64,000 bases of DNA. It comes from Phalacrocorax aristotelis (lineage: Eukaryota; Chordata; Aves; Suliformes; Phalacrocoracidae). Made by a program: the position numbers and the translations under genes. Positions 38,356 to 53,100 of the stretch are shown piece after piece. Below the pieces are notes generated by a model. It had not been told where the DNA came from and did no database searches. It saw only the letters and a list, made by a program, of their open reading frames with translations. Numbering within the stretch: position 1 is the first letter of the stretch; the number at the start of each line of letters is the position of its first letter. The stretch lies in assembly GCF_949628215.1 (NCBI RefSeq), contig NC_134279.1, forward strand, positions 50,456,266 through 50,520,265, given 5' to 3'.

Positions 38356-39224
38356 ACAATTTATTAGTTTAACTTATGTTCTTCAAAGTTTACCACTGAA
38401 GGGTTAAGTCTTCTTTGAACTCCTTGCTGTTATGTAAGAGAATAAGCCTGTAGTAGGCAACTACAGTTCAGAACACTAGCAGTGCAGCAAAAGCAACCCA
38501 ATGTCACATGGGGGGTTTTCTGTTGTCTTAATGCTCAGACTTCATGAATGCTGTAGTTCCTTTTGGAGCATGAATCATTTCAAGCTACAGTGGGATATAA
38601 GTGATCTGAGGAAAATAAAGTTTCAGAGGCAATGTTCCACTCTACTGGAAGAAATTGACTATTCTGCTTTACTCCCAGAAGCAGCCGATATTTACAGTAA
38701 TGAAAGTGAGCTAAACCTTGGTGTGATCTGGTTTCGCTCCGTACCGCTGCATTCTCTTGTTGTGTTAGTGTTGTGAATGACCTAACAGACACGTCTTAGA
38801 CGGTAACCTCCCTCTAAGGGAAGAGCTGGTACTAAATTGTGTTAGTTACAGAAGAGAGCCAGCCTCTTACCTACCATCTTAAAAATAATCTGAATTCTTT
38901 GTACTCACTGCCCTACAGAACTCTCTCTGAAATGAACTGTGCAGTGGATATTGGACAGTAAAATATCCATTTTGGTCTAGAGGGGTAAGGAAGCAAGCAG
39001 TGTGTCAAGCAGAAGATGCTGCTTCTCAGACCTCATTCACACATTCTCCTGTAGTCATTTTAAGCAAGATCTTCTCTACTACCATTGAAGAACACATTTT
39101 ACTTGAACTGAACTGTATCTGAGTAGAACTGGCATCAGAGCATAAGATACAGCTTAACTTCTTCAGCAACTCTACTACTTCAGTGATGGATTATGAAAGT
39201 AGACTACAAGGGTGCAAACTGAAC

Positions 39225-39420
39225 CACAGGAGATTCCCTCCGAATGTTAGGAAGTGCTTTCTTGCTGTTGAGAGTGACTGAGGCTGCAGAGGCTCCCATG
39301 ATGGAGACCATCTGAAGCCTCCCAGGCAGCCACCTCTGTGTCATCCTGCTTGAGCCAGGGCTTGGGACATGACATCCAGCAGTCCCTTCCAACCTCAGCC
39401 ATCCTGTGACTCTCTGAAGA
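39225..39420 (+). mobile_element. CR1 LINE 3'-end fragment
   Basis: CAGGAGATTCCCTCCGAATG, GAGAGTGACTGAGGCTGCAG, CCTGCTTGAGCCAGGGCTTG and TCCCTTCCAACCTCAGCCAT follow each other in the order of a CR1 3' end, ending CCTGTGACTCTCTGA. It is in + orientation, antisense to PCM1, and is diverged and truncated. Confidence 0.85.
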
Positions 39421-40834
39421 AGGGGCAGAGATAAAGCATGACCGAAGAAATATCATTTCAATGCATCATTCATACACACCATTCCAGGGCAAGAGTTCAG
39501 GAATGGTGTAGACTCATGCTATTTCATGAGCTTAGAGTGTTTACATGGTAAATTGTTAACTAGAGGTCTCAGATATGCACATATCTTGCTCTACTTTATG
39601 AAAATGTCCTCTTTTGGAGCTACTGTGTGATTCTTGCATCATTAGCCATTAAAAGCTTTCATTCTGTTTCATTTTCAGATGTTTGCCTCTGCCACAATGT
39701 ATTTCCCATCTTCAAAATTCTGAAGTTTTTTTTCTGCACACACACGTGAGTTTAAAGCCTGCAGAGTAACTGAACTGTCTTCAAACCTTCTGATCTACTT
39801 TTGCCTTTACAGTCACGGCTCAGCTCCAGTCTGCCATTCCAAAATTCACTCATAAAAGCTGGAGAGACTCAAAACAAAAACAAAAGAAATCACAGTAGAA
39901 TCTCACACTCATTTTATTTAAACTTCAGGCATATTTAGGCTTCACTGTCACTAGGCTGTCTCCCACAGCACATAGCCATATTTCTACACTAACACCAAAG
40001 GGAAGACAACCCTGAATTTAAGATGACCATTGCTTTTTAACTACTTTGAGAAAAGCCTTGTCTTTAAGGTAAGCAGGACGTCTATAATGCAGCAGATATG
40101 CTGAATAAGCTATTTCTTTCTAGCTCAATTTTATGACTTGCTGGCATTAGCAACTCTGATCTGAAAAAATCTTTGTTCTGGTTCAAGTTTTCCAGTCTGC
40201 TTATCTACAATCCCAATTCCAGCTTGGCCATGAGTTCATTAGGTGCTGACATTAACTGCTGTGGTGTGGTGGGTTTTTTTTAACATGAATTTTAATTTCT
40301 GAAACTTCTTCCTTTCCACAAGAAAACTCTTCACAATGTCAAACGCTTTAGGAACAGATTCTACAGGCTTTCAACAGCAGCAATTTTAAGTGCTACATGT
40401 GAGAGGACACTAAAGTTTTCAGACAGGTTTATCCCTTTGGAAGTGCAAAACAAAATGCAGAGAGAGAGATGGTTTCTGCAGTTAAGTGCACAACCAGAAT
40501 ATTTACTTCCTCTCAGGTAACTGTGCTGATCGAAACGAATTCCACAGGCCACAGACATGAACTTTTCTTTTTACAGACCAGCTCTACATAAGCTATAAAG
40601 GCAACTTGTAGGTATGTACTGTGTCTACACCTCGTATTTGTAGACTATGGTGAAACTTAGTGGGACAAGAGTCTCTTGTCCCAGGGAAGTTAGCAGTGTT
40701 TCTCGAAAGAGGAGAAACAAACTGCTACAAGCATGCCAACACTTAAAGTCAGTTAACTTCCAACAAACTCCGCGTACCATTCTGTAAGCCACAGGAAAAT
40801 TTTTCAAAAGGCAAATTTACAGACAAGTCCAAAC

Positions 40835-40840
40835 TTTATT
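40835..40840 (-). promoter_or_regulatory. PCM1: Probable PCM1 polyadenylation signal
   Basis: Reverse complement of TTTATT gives AATAAA, the first such signal after the PCM1 stop, 270 bases downstream. More distal signals exist at 39,913 and 38,359. Confidence 0.5.
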
Positions 40841-41107
40841 TAAAACTACAATTTTAAAATTACTAAACAAGTCACAATAAAAAAGATTAAGACAGAAAAA
40901 GAACAGTACAGCAAAACTGAATAGAAGGGGATTCAGTTCCAGCTGTCCAAACTGCCACAGGCAGAAGTTAGCATACCTATCCTAAGAGGCAGCTTGTCAA
41001 AAATTTTACACTTTTATACACTTCCAGAATTCTGGGAAATTAGTGCTGATCTTCCATATGCATTTGTATACGTGGTGTTTATAAATGCAGATCTCTTCAG
41101 GTTATTC

Positions 41108-44100
41108 TCATGCACTTTGAGCTCCAAAAGTTTCTGTAAAATAAGAGTATGCTTGTTATCATCTAACAGCTACAAGGCATCAAGCACAGCTCCTGACCAC
41201 ATTTCAACTCCTTGTAAGCATCCATTAAAGCACCTTGATGAAATATTTCATCCTCACCTTTCTGTCAAGTGTTTTGAGCACTGGCTTACTCGAACAGCTA
41301 CAGCCACCCCCCATACGGAGAGGCAGAACGGCTTAGTTGCTAGCTACCAATTTTGTGCAGCGTGGCGTTCTTAGCCACTGTTCCCACACCAGGTGTATGC
41401 ATCAGCACTCACCAAGTCGACATGACAGACTTCTGCTAGCACAGCTGTGACAAGCAGAATGGTGATGGGCAGTGAATGAAACAGAAGGAAAGATGCACCT
41501 TCCTTCACATTCTATTCTGGAAAATCCTATGCTGTCACTACAGCTGCATTAGAAAAAAGCATTTTCATCAGCTTTGATGAATTGCAACCAGCTACACTAG
41601 CAGAAAACTACCACCAGAATATCCAGTTCATGCATTTATAAATGCTATTACTTTATCCTCTACTGGAGAACTACAAGCCAAACAACAGAACAGAAGCCGC
41701 GCTAATACTGTAACTTGTGTCACAGTATCTACATTATATTAAAAAGGGCTTTTTTGACCTGCATTACCATGAAGTTTTTGTAGCTGCATAGTTTCATGAA
41801 AGCGACAAATCTTTATTGCTGTTTATTGCAAACACTTTAGTTTTTTTCTACCTCAGGATGCTTCATATGAAAAACACTTGTTCCCCCCAGAAGACGTATT
41901 TCACTACTTTGAAAAGCTTCTTGAACTTTTCTATTACAAAAACACTGAGTGATCTGTCACATTATATTAAGCATTATTAAATCAGATAATAGCAATCCGA
42001 ATTTACAATATTATTAAATCCAAGCTTCTGTAACAAGAAACAAAAATGCTATTCCATTTTAGTAAGTTTCAAAACCATTAAGTTTTAACATGCATTTTTA
42101 CACATTAATTTTTATAACTTTTAGCCACAGAATCTAACAGAAGTATATAAAAGGGACATAGAAAGCAAAATCCCTTCATATCAATACATAATTTTCAAAT
42201 GCACGATAATAAAAAAGGATATTCTTTCAGCACACAATAACTGCTCACTTAATCAGTGGTAACAAGATATTTAAATTCTAGGCCATTCTAAGGTGCCTTC
42301 CCAATAGGTGTAGAGGATTTAGAAAATAATCTTTACCAGGTTCTTTCAACATTTGGGCATCTCCTACTAATTCTTGATCCTGAGCTCCACCTCCATCCAG
42401 TAATTCATCAGACAAACTGTTGGTTTGGGCCTCCGTTGCCATTTTCTTCATTAAATCTGCCTTTGTAACAGATAAAGCAAAACTCAAAGTTCTGGATAAT
42501 TCCTACTGCTGTCCAGATAATTAAGACATTTAGGGTGTGCATTTCTAAACAACCACCCCACAAACAGCAGCAAAATACCTCTGAATATACTGCAAGCTTA
42601 AGGGGCAAGTCTTCCACTTTCACAAAGTCATCTTCATCAGATTTTTGACTTACGTTTCCAGAACCAGCTTCCTGTTAAGAAAAATAGTGACAGTTAAAAC
42701 AGTGCTACTTAGTTTTATTTTCACTCCAAAACCAGATTTTTTTACTATTATTATAAAGCACATCAAAAAACAATGCCCGTAGCAAATTTACAGATAAAAC
42801 TGAACAAGACTGGAAACTAGAAATAACACTGAAATAGGAAAAGCTTCTAATTTCTCTTGGATGTATCTTAACTGAAATATACGCACATATTCATTCACTA
42901 ACACAGGGGACTCCGTATCAGGGCTGCCAGCCATGGAGCTCTCAGAACTCGCAGCAGATTTGTTTCCCACACGCATCGTATCTAGTGTTTGAGTTTCATT
43001 TACTGGTAAAGATGAGCTTGATTCTTCTGTTTTCATGCTGGCTGTTATAAAGGATTCTGGTGTGTTGACTGTTAAAGGTGCTGTATTCTCCATGACGTTG
43101 AGATAATGAGGCAAAACTGCAACCACATCTTGTTCACCTAAAATCACAAAACTAAATTTTAACTAGGTAGAAATAGTAGAAGATTCAGAGCATATGAAAA
43201 TGCCAGATTATTATTATTTTTTTTACAAATTATGATCCGAAGCTACAAATCAGCAATGAAAGTGAATTATAGCCTCTCAGATCAACACAAAGCTGACCAA
43301 AATGAAAGTTATTTGTACTCTTACACACTTGTATATCAGCAATCATCACAAAACAGTACGTGACAAAAATTTGACTTGATGGAGATTAAAAACAAAACAA
43401 AAACCCCAAAAATAAAACAAAAAACCTCAAACCAAACCAACAACTTCCAGAACTATATGACCTACTGTAAAATAATCATTCTACATATAAGGAGATATAA
43501 TACAGAATAATAAATTCCTTAACATTTTGCCACAAGAATGCGGCAACTCAGGATCTACTCAAATACTGCTTTTAGTCTACAAAGAAAGACGAGGAACAAA
43601 AGAATAGTTGCAACAGATAAACACAGGAGAAGGTGGTAACAACAGTTAGATTAGAAGTAACCTTCATACTGCCCAGCAGTGTTTCTGTCTTTTGACAGAA
43701 GATGATTTCTCCATTCTTAATCAGTTACAACACAGCATTTCTCAGAGAAGTAAGTGTTTACAATATAAAATGATTTCAATTGCTAGTAAATGGTAGTAGC
43801 AGAAAAAACAAGTACTAGACAAATTTAAAGATCAAAATACTGTTACAGACAAGTTAACTCTGCTACGGTTGTGTGCCAAGGGCTGCAACAATCAACTGAA
43901 ATTCATGCTACGGTCAAGCATTAAGCCACATCTACCTAGGGAAGAATATTCCAGGCTTCCTCTTCAAAAAGTTTGCTGTGTCTGTATCAACGCAGATGTA
44001 TCAAGTCAAGTGATGTGGTTCCATGAAAAAAACAGCCAGTAAAGTCTTGCAAATTTGATCATCTTCCTCTTAATTACATACGTCACAGGCACTATCCAAG

Positions 44101-47100
44101 ATAATTCTCACAGTATGCAAGTTTATATAGAAGTGTTAATATCTCAGTTACTGCATAAGGGGCTTACCTTTAGCAGATTCTTGTTCTGATGACAAAATCT
44201 CACTGCTTTTTGTCTTACTCAATTCTTGTTTTGAAATCTATTAGGGAAGGTGAAAACAAGTTAAAACAAGTTCTACTAATCAGCTTCATGGCTTATTGGC
44301 AAATTTACTCTTCCTGGCTAGCTAGAAACACACTGTACACTTGCTCAATGTTTTTGTCTTTTCACTAGTTTGAAATAAAGACAGCAAGTTCTACTCTCTA
44401 TTCAACCGCTAGTCACCAACACTAAGAAACTATTAACACTGATATGTGTGTTTTATCTGAACATTTAAGTTTCTTTTCACTACAGTAGTTCCCAGGTAAA
44501 CTCTCTGATCTACTGTTAGCCTTTAAAGTAAAATGTTCCTGTTACATCCTTGCCTAATATTAATAACTATTGAGTAAACCAAAGTTTCTAATGATTCAGA
44601 AGTCAATCTTATTTACTGAAATGTAAAGAACTGACAAGTCTCCAGACTATACACATCAAGATGTCTGTAAGGAAGCTAACAGTGAAATGACAATAGCAGC
44701 CAATAACATTTCACCATTGTTCTAGAAGAAGTTATATGATAAAGAGGAAAGACAAACCAGAGACAAGCTAGAATAGAAGAGTCAATAGCTTCTGCAAAGG
44801 AAAGCCCAATTAGAACTTGATGTCAGCAAACACAGAGGAAGAACCAGTGAACAGTTGAAAACATGACACTTTTTTGAAAGTTTCCCTTTTCTGCTGCAGC
44901 TTAACATTTTCTCTCTGTGACAGCAGATTTAAACATTAGTTTGTCTGTGCCCATCGATCCATTTTGGCACCAGCTACACCAATAATAAATTCAGGTGGGG
45001 AATGCAATATTTTGTATGTAGCAGCTATTCCTTTCATGGCATTTCTTGTATAATTCTTCTACTTTCATTAGTATGAAAACAGTGCAACAAGAAAAAAACT
45101 GAGGTACGTCCAAATATGTACTGAAAAACTGCACTGGCTTAGGTTTGTCCTTGGTTTACAACTCTGGTGATACCTGTTCATTTTCAGTTGTTGTTTCACT
45201 GCTGGCTTGTAGTGATGTCTGCACATCGACAGGTCCTTCCTCAAATTCTATCTCTTCATCTTCATTCTCATCTTCTCCACTGCCATAGTTAGTCAGAGCT
45301 TGGGTTTCCGCTTTTGATAAACCTGAAGGCAAATCAATGTAAAACCACCTTCATATTGGATTTGCATATTGACAGAGCCTGACAGAGTAAAAGTCAGGCT
45401 ACCAACTCCAAATACCTTTGGGGAATTTACTCCAAAAATCAGTTATAACTCTTACTTCAAAACATTCTTTGAAATTAAGATGCAGTGATGACTTAACTTT
45501 CAAAGATCCATATGCTCCACATAAGCTATCTTATGAGCAAACACCACTGTGTTGGTGTGAAATATCTAAGTTAAACAAGTTGGTGTGGAGAACGTAAATA
45601 AGGGAAACCAAGCCACGAGTAGTTGGTGTAAGACGACTAACTGGACAAAAAGAATCTTAAAAAACCGTAAGCTTAAGCGGAACCATATTTTTAAAAAATC
45701 ATTTAGATGAAAAACTGCATTAAATGTCAGCAGCTTTCACATCATTCAGGTTAAAAGGTTGAGAAACTTCAAGTTTAGCTGAGACAGGATATGTAACTTA
45801 AACAATTAATCTGATTCTAACATGTTTTTACAAATCCACTGATTACAAAGAGAAGCTGCTCCTCTAATTGGAACGTTTAATCCTTGACACCATGCTAGTA
45901 AATACAGTACTGGAAAACGTTCACTGGAAAAGACCTGTCTAGAAAATCTGTGAGAGAAGATGTTACACAGCAGTACTTCATGCAAACCCTGTTGTAAAAC
46001 TAGTTGGTCAAAACTACAGTGAAAGCATTAAATAACAAACTATATAAAACTTACTTATTGCCACTGGACCACTTTCACTTTCCTCATCTTCCTCTTGATC
46101 AGATGCATCAGACCTAATACTTTCAGGAACTCCATTACCATCATACATTTCTGAGTCCTGTACTCGTTTAACAGTTTCAGTCTCATCCTTGTCCTAGGAA
46201 AACAGGCAATACTGTACAATTTCATGTTTATCTAAAGATTAAGTTGTGGTTTCTGTATCAGGGAGTCACCTTTGTTTTCTCAAAAATAGGAAAAAATTCT
46301 ACAGACTATAAATTCATGCTTACGTAGTCCTTGAAGCCTTGAAATGAATACTGCAAATGTACTCCTGAAACAGAGCATCAGAACCTACTAGAAGAGTTAG
46401 CTATATCTGAACAGTGCATGATCAAGGCCATCATAACTATTTCTCTATCTGAAAAGGTGCACACTGATCAGCCTGTTAGCTTAAAAAAATTTCTTTAAAT
46501 TATATTTGTCATTATCAAGAGGAAGACATGCACCTGTATTATTACCATCTAGCAACTTCCCTGCTTCTGCTAAATGATCTCTAGTAAAAGTGAGGAATGT
46601 TCCTAACTGCAGCTTCTCATTCCTTTACCAATAGCTACTCAGCAGTTTCTCTGCTGAGTAAGTTGCTAAATACCTTGAGTGAGAAAATTCTGCTCGGTCT
46701 ATATGAACTCCAAGTAAAGCCCCAAGTTTGGCTCCAAATCTTGAAAGGGCTCTTCTACACCACAACCACCATAGCAAGTGACATGCACCTTCCCACTTTT
46801 ACTTCCAAAGCACTGTGACAACAGCTCTAAGCCCTAGAAGAAAGCACTGACTCCATGCCCATACATGCCTACACATATGCCTATGCCCATTTAAGGAAAG
46901 CATTCAACGTTTGCCTTTGTACATTACCTCTATCTTTCCCTTGGTTGGAAAAAGCTGAACATTCCAGCAGAAAATAAAAAACTTCAGACGCAACCCCTCT
47001 TCCCAAACACAATGATTTTAGGGGCTTTCAAAACAAACTTGAAAAGGAAAGGGAGAAATTTTGGGCCCTAACATTTAATACTCAGACTTTGACTCTGAGG

Positions 47101-50100
47101 ACCTCAAATACCATAGAATCATAGAATTGTTCAGGTTGGAAGATACCTCCGCCCCAACTCGGAACACCTTCCTTCTCCTTAAGATGAAAAGTAAGAAGAC
47201 TTATTCCATACCATTAAAAAAAGAAAATGTTAATTGCTGAAAGTAGCGAAGCACCATCTCTATTTACTGTCCTTGTTGTTTAATTTTTCAATGAATGACT
47301 ACATTCTCAATCCTCTGAGCTGAGAACACAGGCAACAGCCCCATGCCAAATCTTACAAAAAACACCTTCAGAACAGATCTTTTTCTCTAAAATACAGAAA
47401 ATTAACACTAAAAGGAAAAATAAAATCCTACCCTAACGCTTCTCAGCAAGTTCAAAGTACTCCATTTCAGTTGCATAGCATTCAACATAAACTTTGCTAT
47501 TTTTGTTTTTCCAAATTGTCAGTCCTAAAGCAAAGCTCATTTTACATAAAGGTCACCAACAAAAAAAAAAAAATATAGAAAAGCATCTTTAATACTATCT
47601 TTGCTGATCTGAATGCACTTCTTGAAAGCTAACAAGGTGATGTTTTGTAAGAAAAAATGCATCAGTCTTTACACTGGTAATGCCTCTGCAGTAGAAACAG
47701 GAATGAAAACAAGAGCAACCAAGGAACTGATATCCAAGTCATGTTTACTGAACGCATATAATAAAGAAGACTTATTGATGAAGGCAGATTTTTTGGTAGT
47801 CATTTCCCAGACCGTCAATTCAAATTAAAAAAGGGAAATTATAATTTACTGTGTTATTTTGATAAAGTAAATCACTGAAAATAACAGAAAGGATCTAAAA
47901 CCCCATGTTGTTTAATAAATTTACGAACGTTAGGAAATGGGCTGCTTACAGATACTGGGTTTATATGACAGAAAACAGTAAGACTAAGTGACCTGTGAAA
48001 TTATCTGAGGAATAAAGACAGTTGAGAAGCATAAACATACTTTGTCCTCATCGGCATCTTCAGCAGATGAGCAAACATCCACCTGGAGACCTTTTTTTGC
48101 CTAGAAGAAACACAAACTGTCTTCAGTTCTAAACTGAAATAACTTTGAAATCCTGAGCCAAATTAGGGCTTCATGAAACCCTGGCTGCAATGCCAATCTT
48201 ACCAAGAATTGCCATCTCAAAATGGCAGTAAGCTACAGGGACTTCTACGCTACAAGAGACGTTTACACAGACGTCTTCAAAACTTTGTAGTTGCAAAACA
48301 TTACAAAAAACTGTGTTAGCCCTTCTTATTTAAACAATTACGTTCACATGGGCTAATTCTCCAGTCTGTGGTTGAATCATATTTAACATATAGAATTAGA
48401 TATACCAGCTCTGGTTAAGACAGAGCTGTGTTTTTCAGCATGGAACTAAAACCAGTTAGCTTACTGGACTCAAGACAGCCACAAAGTTCAGCAAGATCAG
48501 ATGCACCTGCATCAGGATCCCAGATCTGAAAGTTGTGAGAAAACCATATAGACGTAATTGTGCAGGTCTGTACAAAGTAGCCAGGACCTACCAGTTCTGG
48601 CTCATCTCTAGCTCTGTTGAATCTGGACAGCTGCCACAGCAACAAGGCAAACATTGACCTTAACCCTAATTCTGTATTCCATGGGAGGAGAAGTGCCAGA
48701 TATAAGTTGGCTCCATGCATTCTCATAGCAGTGTACAAGCCAGGCTTTTATGTAATAAAGACCCAATGAGCAACTTCAGATAAAATAGGAAATCATGTCC
48801 AAATCCTTCTGGATTCAGTGTTTCTTTGGCCTCTTTACAAGGCACTCCTGTCTCTCTCACTAGCTATATTACTGGTATATCCAGGTTGAACTGTCTTGAG
48901 ACATAGCTGATGATATGCTTAAAACTGCTTATAGGACTTTATATATAGTTTATGACAGATTCACAAAATATCTTCTGTTGACATTTTAAAATAAGAATGA
49001 GTTAAGGGTTTGCTTTGATGTTTGTGTTTCTAAAAGAAAGCTGAAAGGACACTGAAGTAATAACTATACTATACAAGAAAAAACACTGAGGTAGGTACAT
49101 GATTGATTTAAATATGTGAACATAATCTGTTGTACTGTTTGTTTTGTAAACACTTCACATAACTAAAAATAGCTACGTTCCTAAAAACTCCAATACTAAA
49201 AATTAAAAATGGTGATGTGACACCTTTAATAGTGTAAATAGTGCAAAAACCAAACAAAACTTGCTTTGTTAGAGCAGAATATGTACTACAGTCTTGAACA
49301 CTTCTGGAAAGTTTATATATAAAGTATACACTCCAAGTCTGGAAAGCGATACTTTCTACACACGCCAACAAGCCAACTCTTTGATGATTAACTAAAGTAC
49401 TGCAAGGAAAGCTGTAGGCGTAACTGGAGAGATGACCAACTGGGACCCCCATGTGTCAAAATATTTAGCTGGGACAGAGTTAAATTTCTTCATGGTAGTT
49501 AGTATGGGGTTATGTTTTGGATTTGTGCCAGAAAGAGTGTCGATAATGCAGAGATGTTTTCGTTGCTGCTGAGCAAGGCCTTTTCTGCCCCTCACACCAC
49601 CCTACCAGTGAGTGGGCTGGGGGTGCACAAGAAGCTGGGAGTGGACACAGCTGGGACAGCTGACCCCAGCTGACCAGAGGGATATCCCACACCGTATGAC
49701 ATCATGCTCAGCATATAAAGCTGTGGGAAGAAGGAGGAAGGGGGGATTTTCAGAGCGATGGCGTTTGTGTTCCCAAATAACACATGATGGAGCCCTGCTT
49801 TCCTGGAGATGGCTGAACACCTGCCTGCCCATGGGAAGTAGTGCATGAATTCCTTGTTTTGCTTTGCTTGCGTGCACAGCTTTTGCTTTACCTATTAAGC
49901 TATCTTTATCTCAACCTACAAGTTTTCTCACTTTTACCCTTCCCATTCTCTCCCCCATCCCACTGAAGGGGCGTAGTGAGTGAGTGGCTGTGCGGCACTT
50001 CGCTGCCGGCTGGGGTTAAACCACAACTACTCAATGGCCCCAGATGTTAATACTATTTCAACACCAGACTATTTCTTCCTATGTGTTTTAATGCCCACAT

Positions 50101-53100
50101 TTCCTCTGAATTACCAACAACAAAAGTTTACACAATTAGATATTTGTAACAGACACTCATCTATAATACAGGACACCTCCCTTACTGAGGGAAACTAGTT
50201 CATGCTTCAACACAAGCAATACTGTGACTCCCCAGCACTAAATTTGTAAAAAAACCCATATATACAACAACATATGAACTAAGGTAATCAAAGTAGTTTA
50301 GGAAATGCAGATATTTAGGAAACTCAGAAAAGCTACATTTTTCAAAAATATAATAAAACAAACCTCTTTAGCGTAAGACTGTATCACTTCAGTAGTTTCT
50401 ATTTTTCTTTTACATCTCTGCTTTACAGAAATACTGTTGTTGTCCAAGTCTTGCATGAGTTTAAAAAAGGCCAATTCATTAAATAGCACTTCAGAGATCT
50501 CCACAAGAAGATCCTCCCCACAATCTTTTAATTTTCTACCAGCAAATTTCGCCAGTGAATCCTGTGAAGAGAAATAATTTTTCAGTTTTTGAAACAGGGT
50601 TTCAAACTTCGAAGACTAAATATTTGTCATATTCCTAATAACTCAAAATCAGGTCTATAGTAGCTCATACTTTTTAAAAAATATGGTTTAGTGTGTTAAA
50701 CGGATTTTAAGCCGAATCTCCAGTCACATAACACAGAACTTACCAGTTTATTGATTTAAACACTATGCTTGTAGGGGAGGAAGAAAAAAGATAAAGAAGA
50801 GAGCAGCCTATTGATTGTCAGGAATATACACAACATGTCTACAACGAGCATCACCAGAGCTCTCCCTGACAGGCCGGACATACACCTTGCACTATCTAGC
50901 AGTGATGGAAACTAAGCTCTGTGCATGGTAAAGCTTTACTTTTAGGAAACAAGTTAATACCTCACTGCTGTATCAAAGCTGAAGGAGAACAGCAACTATG
51001 CTATTGAAGTTGTAAAATATAACTTCAGGGAAGCTGCTTTGTCTGTTGTTCATTTTCCAAGTTGCAATAGTGTTGTGAAACGACACTGAAAAACTACTAA
51101 CCTGAAGTATACTGCCAAGCTGCTTATGAAAGAACTTCACAAATTCTTTACTGTCATCATTCTGTTGCGTAAGAGCCAAGACCATACGTCTTACTGATGT
51201 CAGTAATTGAGAAGAGCATACTTCATCCATGTGTTCCTAAACAAATATCACAGAATGAGCTTGGTTACAACCTAAAACAACCCCGAAATTAGCCATCAAT
51301 TCAAATGCTGAAATTCATTTACAAAAAAAGTCACCTGCCCACGGAAGGAATAGCACTCCATGAACAGGTCCTAACCCATCCTGCAAAACAAACTAACTGG
51401 ATGACAGTTAGAGCAGACACCATACTTCATTAATGACTGATTGGCCATGACACAAAGCTTTACCTCACTCTTCCAATACGTTAATACATGCCATCTTTTA
51501 ACGTTCGGACAAACTAAGAAACTTCATATATTGTGGTTGTGTATTCAAGTGTATTAAAGCGTACGTTAAGACATGACCTGTTGCAACCTTCCTTAAAATT
51601 GCAAACAAATATAAGTCTTCAGGCACTGAGCCTGTGGCACGTCAACCATATACAGTTTTTAAAACTAATTATCAACCAAGTACCTTATTAAAAGAACGTA
51701 AGCTTATAGGCTGGGCATACTATAAAAGGAACAGGGAGATGACTTAAGCATCTTACAACTCAATCTTCTCTGCTCTTTAACCTTGCAAGGAATGAACTGT
51801 GACTATTTCTCCTTCTTTAAAGCAGTACATTTCTCATCTCTACTCGCAGGAGTTTACCAGCTCTCAAAAACTTTAAAGATACTTGTGAACAGGAGAAAAT
51901 AATGCTAAAAATCAACAACTCTCAGAGCTATTCTTCAAAAATATCTCAAGTTACATCATTCGTAAGTTTTAATCACAATCGTTTCAGTTCTCTTTGCTGA
52001 GAGGCAGCAAATATTTCAGAAGTACATTCTCAAACATTTCTATTTGATTTGGTCAGCTCCAAAGAAATCTATTCTTTTTGATGTCAAGTCCACCAGCCCT
52101 ATGCAATCTAGAAACCTTACCATTTCTTTCTGCTATTAAAAACTCCACAGAATCTTTCTGTTGGAGTATTTAATCCTTACTTCATCCTCAGCAAGGTCTG
52201 CAACTTAAAACACATTTATTGGCAGCTGTTGCTAAAATGCAAGTTATCCAGTTTAAATAATGTTCTTTTATGTAATTATGATGGTTGTTTTACTATTCTC
52301 CTAATTCAGATATTACTGAAAACAGTTCTTACCTTCAGAAAAGGAATGACCTCTTTCATAATGGCTTTAATCTGCCGGTCAAGCTGCTGAGTATCTATAC
52401 GAGGACATGGAACAGCAGAAACTTCACTTGACTGTGGCACAGGAAGGCATTCACTAGTACTTGGACCTCGTTGAAAAAAAAAAACCCAACATTTAATTTA
52501 TTCAACATTACTATGGAAGAAATACCACTTTAAAAACCATATATTCTCCTTTTCTTAAAGGAAATCATGTTTACTTAAGTATGTAAAGATCCTTTGATAC
52601 TTTGCTAAGTTTTCAATACAAATGAAGAGGAAGACAAGTCAGCCAATTAAATGATTCTTGATATTTAGAATAATTTATTTTCTAAAACTAAGCAGAATAT
52701 GTATATATGTGCATACCTTCTAATTTAGCAGCAGAAGCACCCTGAAAATTACTAGAGCAGCCCTCAGAGTCAAGGGTACTTTCAGCTTCAATTTTCATAC
52801 GCTCATATTCCCTCATCCTAGCCAAAGCTTGATCTAAGTGAATCACTGTGTTGCCTATATTTAGAATAAAAACACCTTTTAATCTGAATAAAAAGTTTTC
52901 AATTGATAGACAAGTAAACAATTATAAAAATGAATTCAAAGCCACAAGTTTTGAAATCTACATATAACTGTAGTTGAGTTACAATATTTTATTACATACT
53001 TTGATCAACTCAAAGTGTTTCACAAGTGGCTAATTTCTAAGTGTTGTTTTACAAAACGTGATTACACACTAAAAAGCAAAGAATAGTATACTATTCAAGC

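Larger units (their letters stand above)
38380..41107 (-). other. PCM1: PCM1 3' untranslated region and gene junction
   Basis: This non-coding stretch lies between the two convergent stop codons. Minus-strand AATAAA signals appear as TTTATT at 40,835-40,840, 39,913-39,918 and 38,359-38,364. The first gives a 3' UTR of about 300 bases, the others longer ones. If the last is used, the PCM1 transcript would overlap the end of the TFIIE alpha homologue. A CR1 copy at 39,225-39,420 lies inside the longer versions. Confidence 0.55.

Noticed and set aside
42278-42336. PCM1 ending in GKDYFLNPLHLLGRHLRMA
   Set aside because: A good donor (GTAAAG) ends the exon, and the next exon supplies ETFGAQSA, matching the human end. 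The readthrough form is at most a minor isoform.
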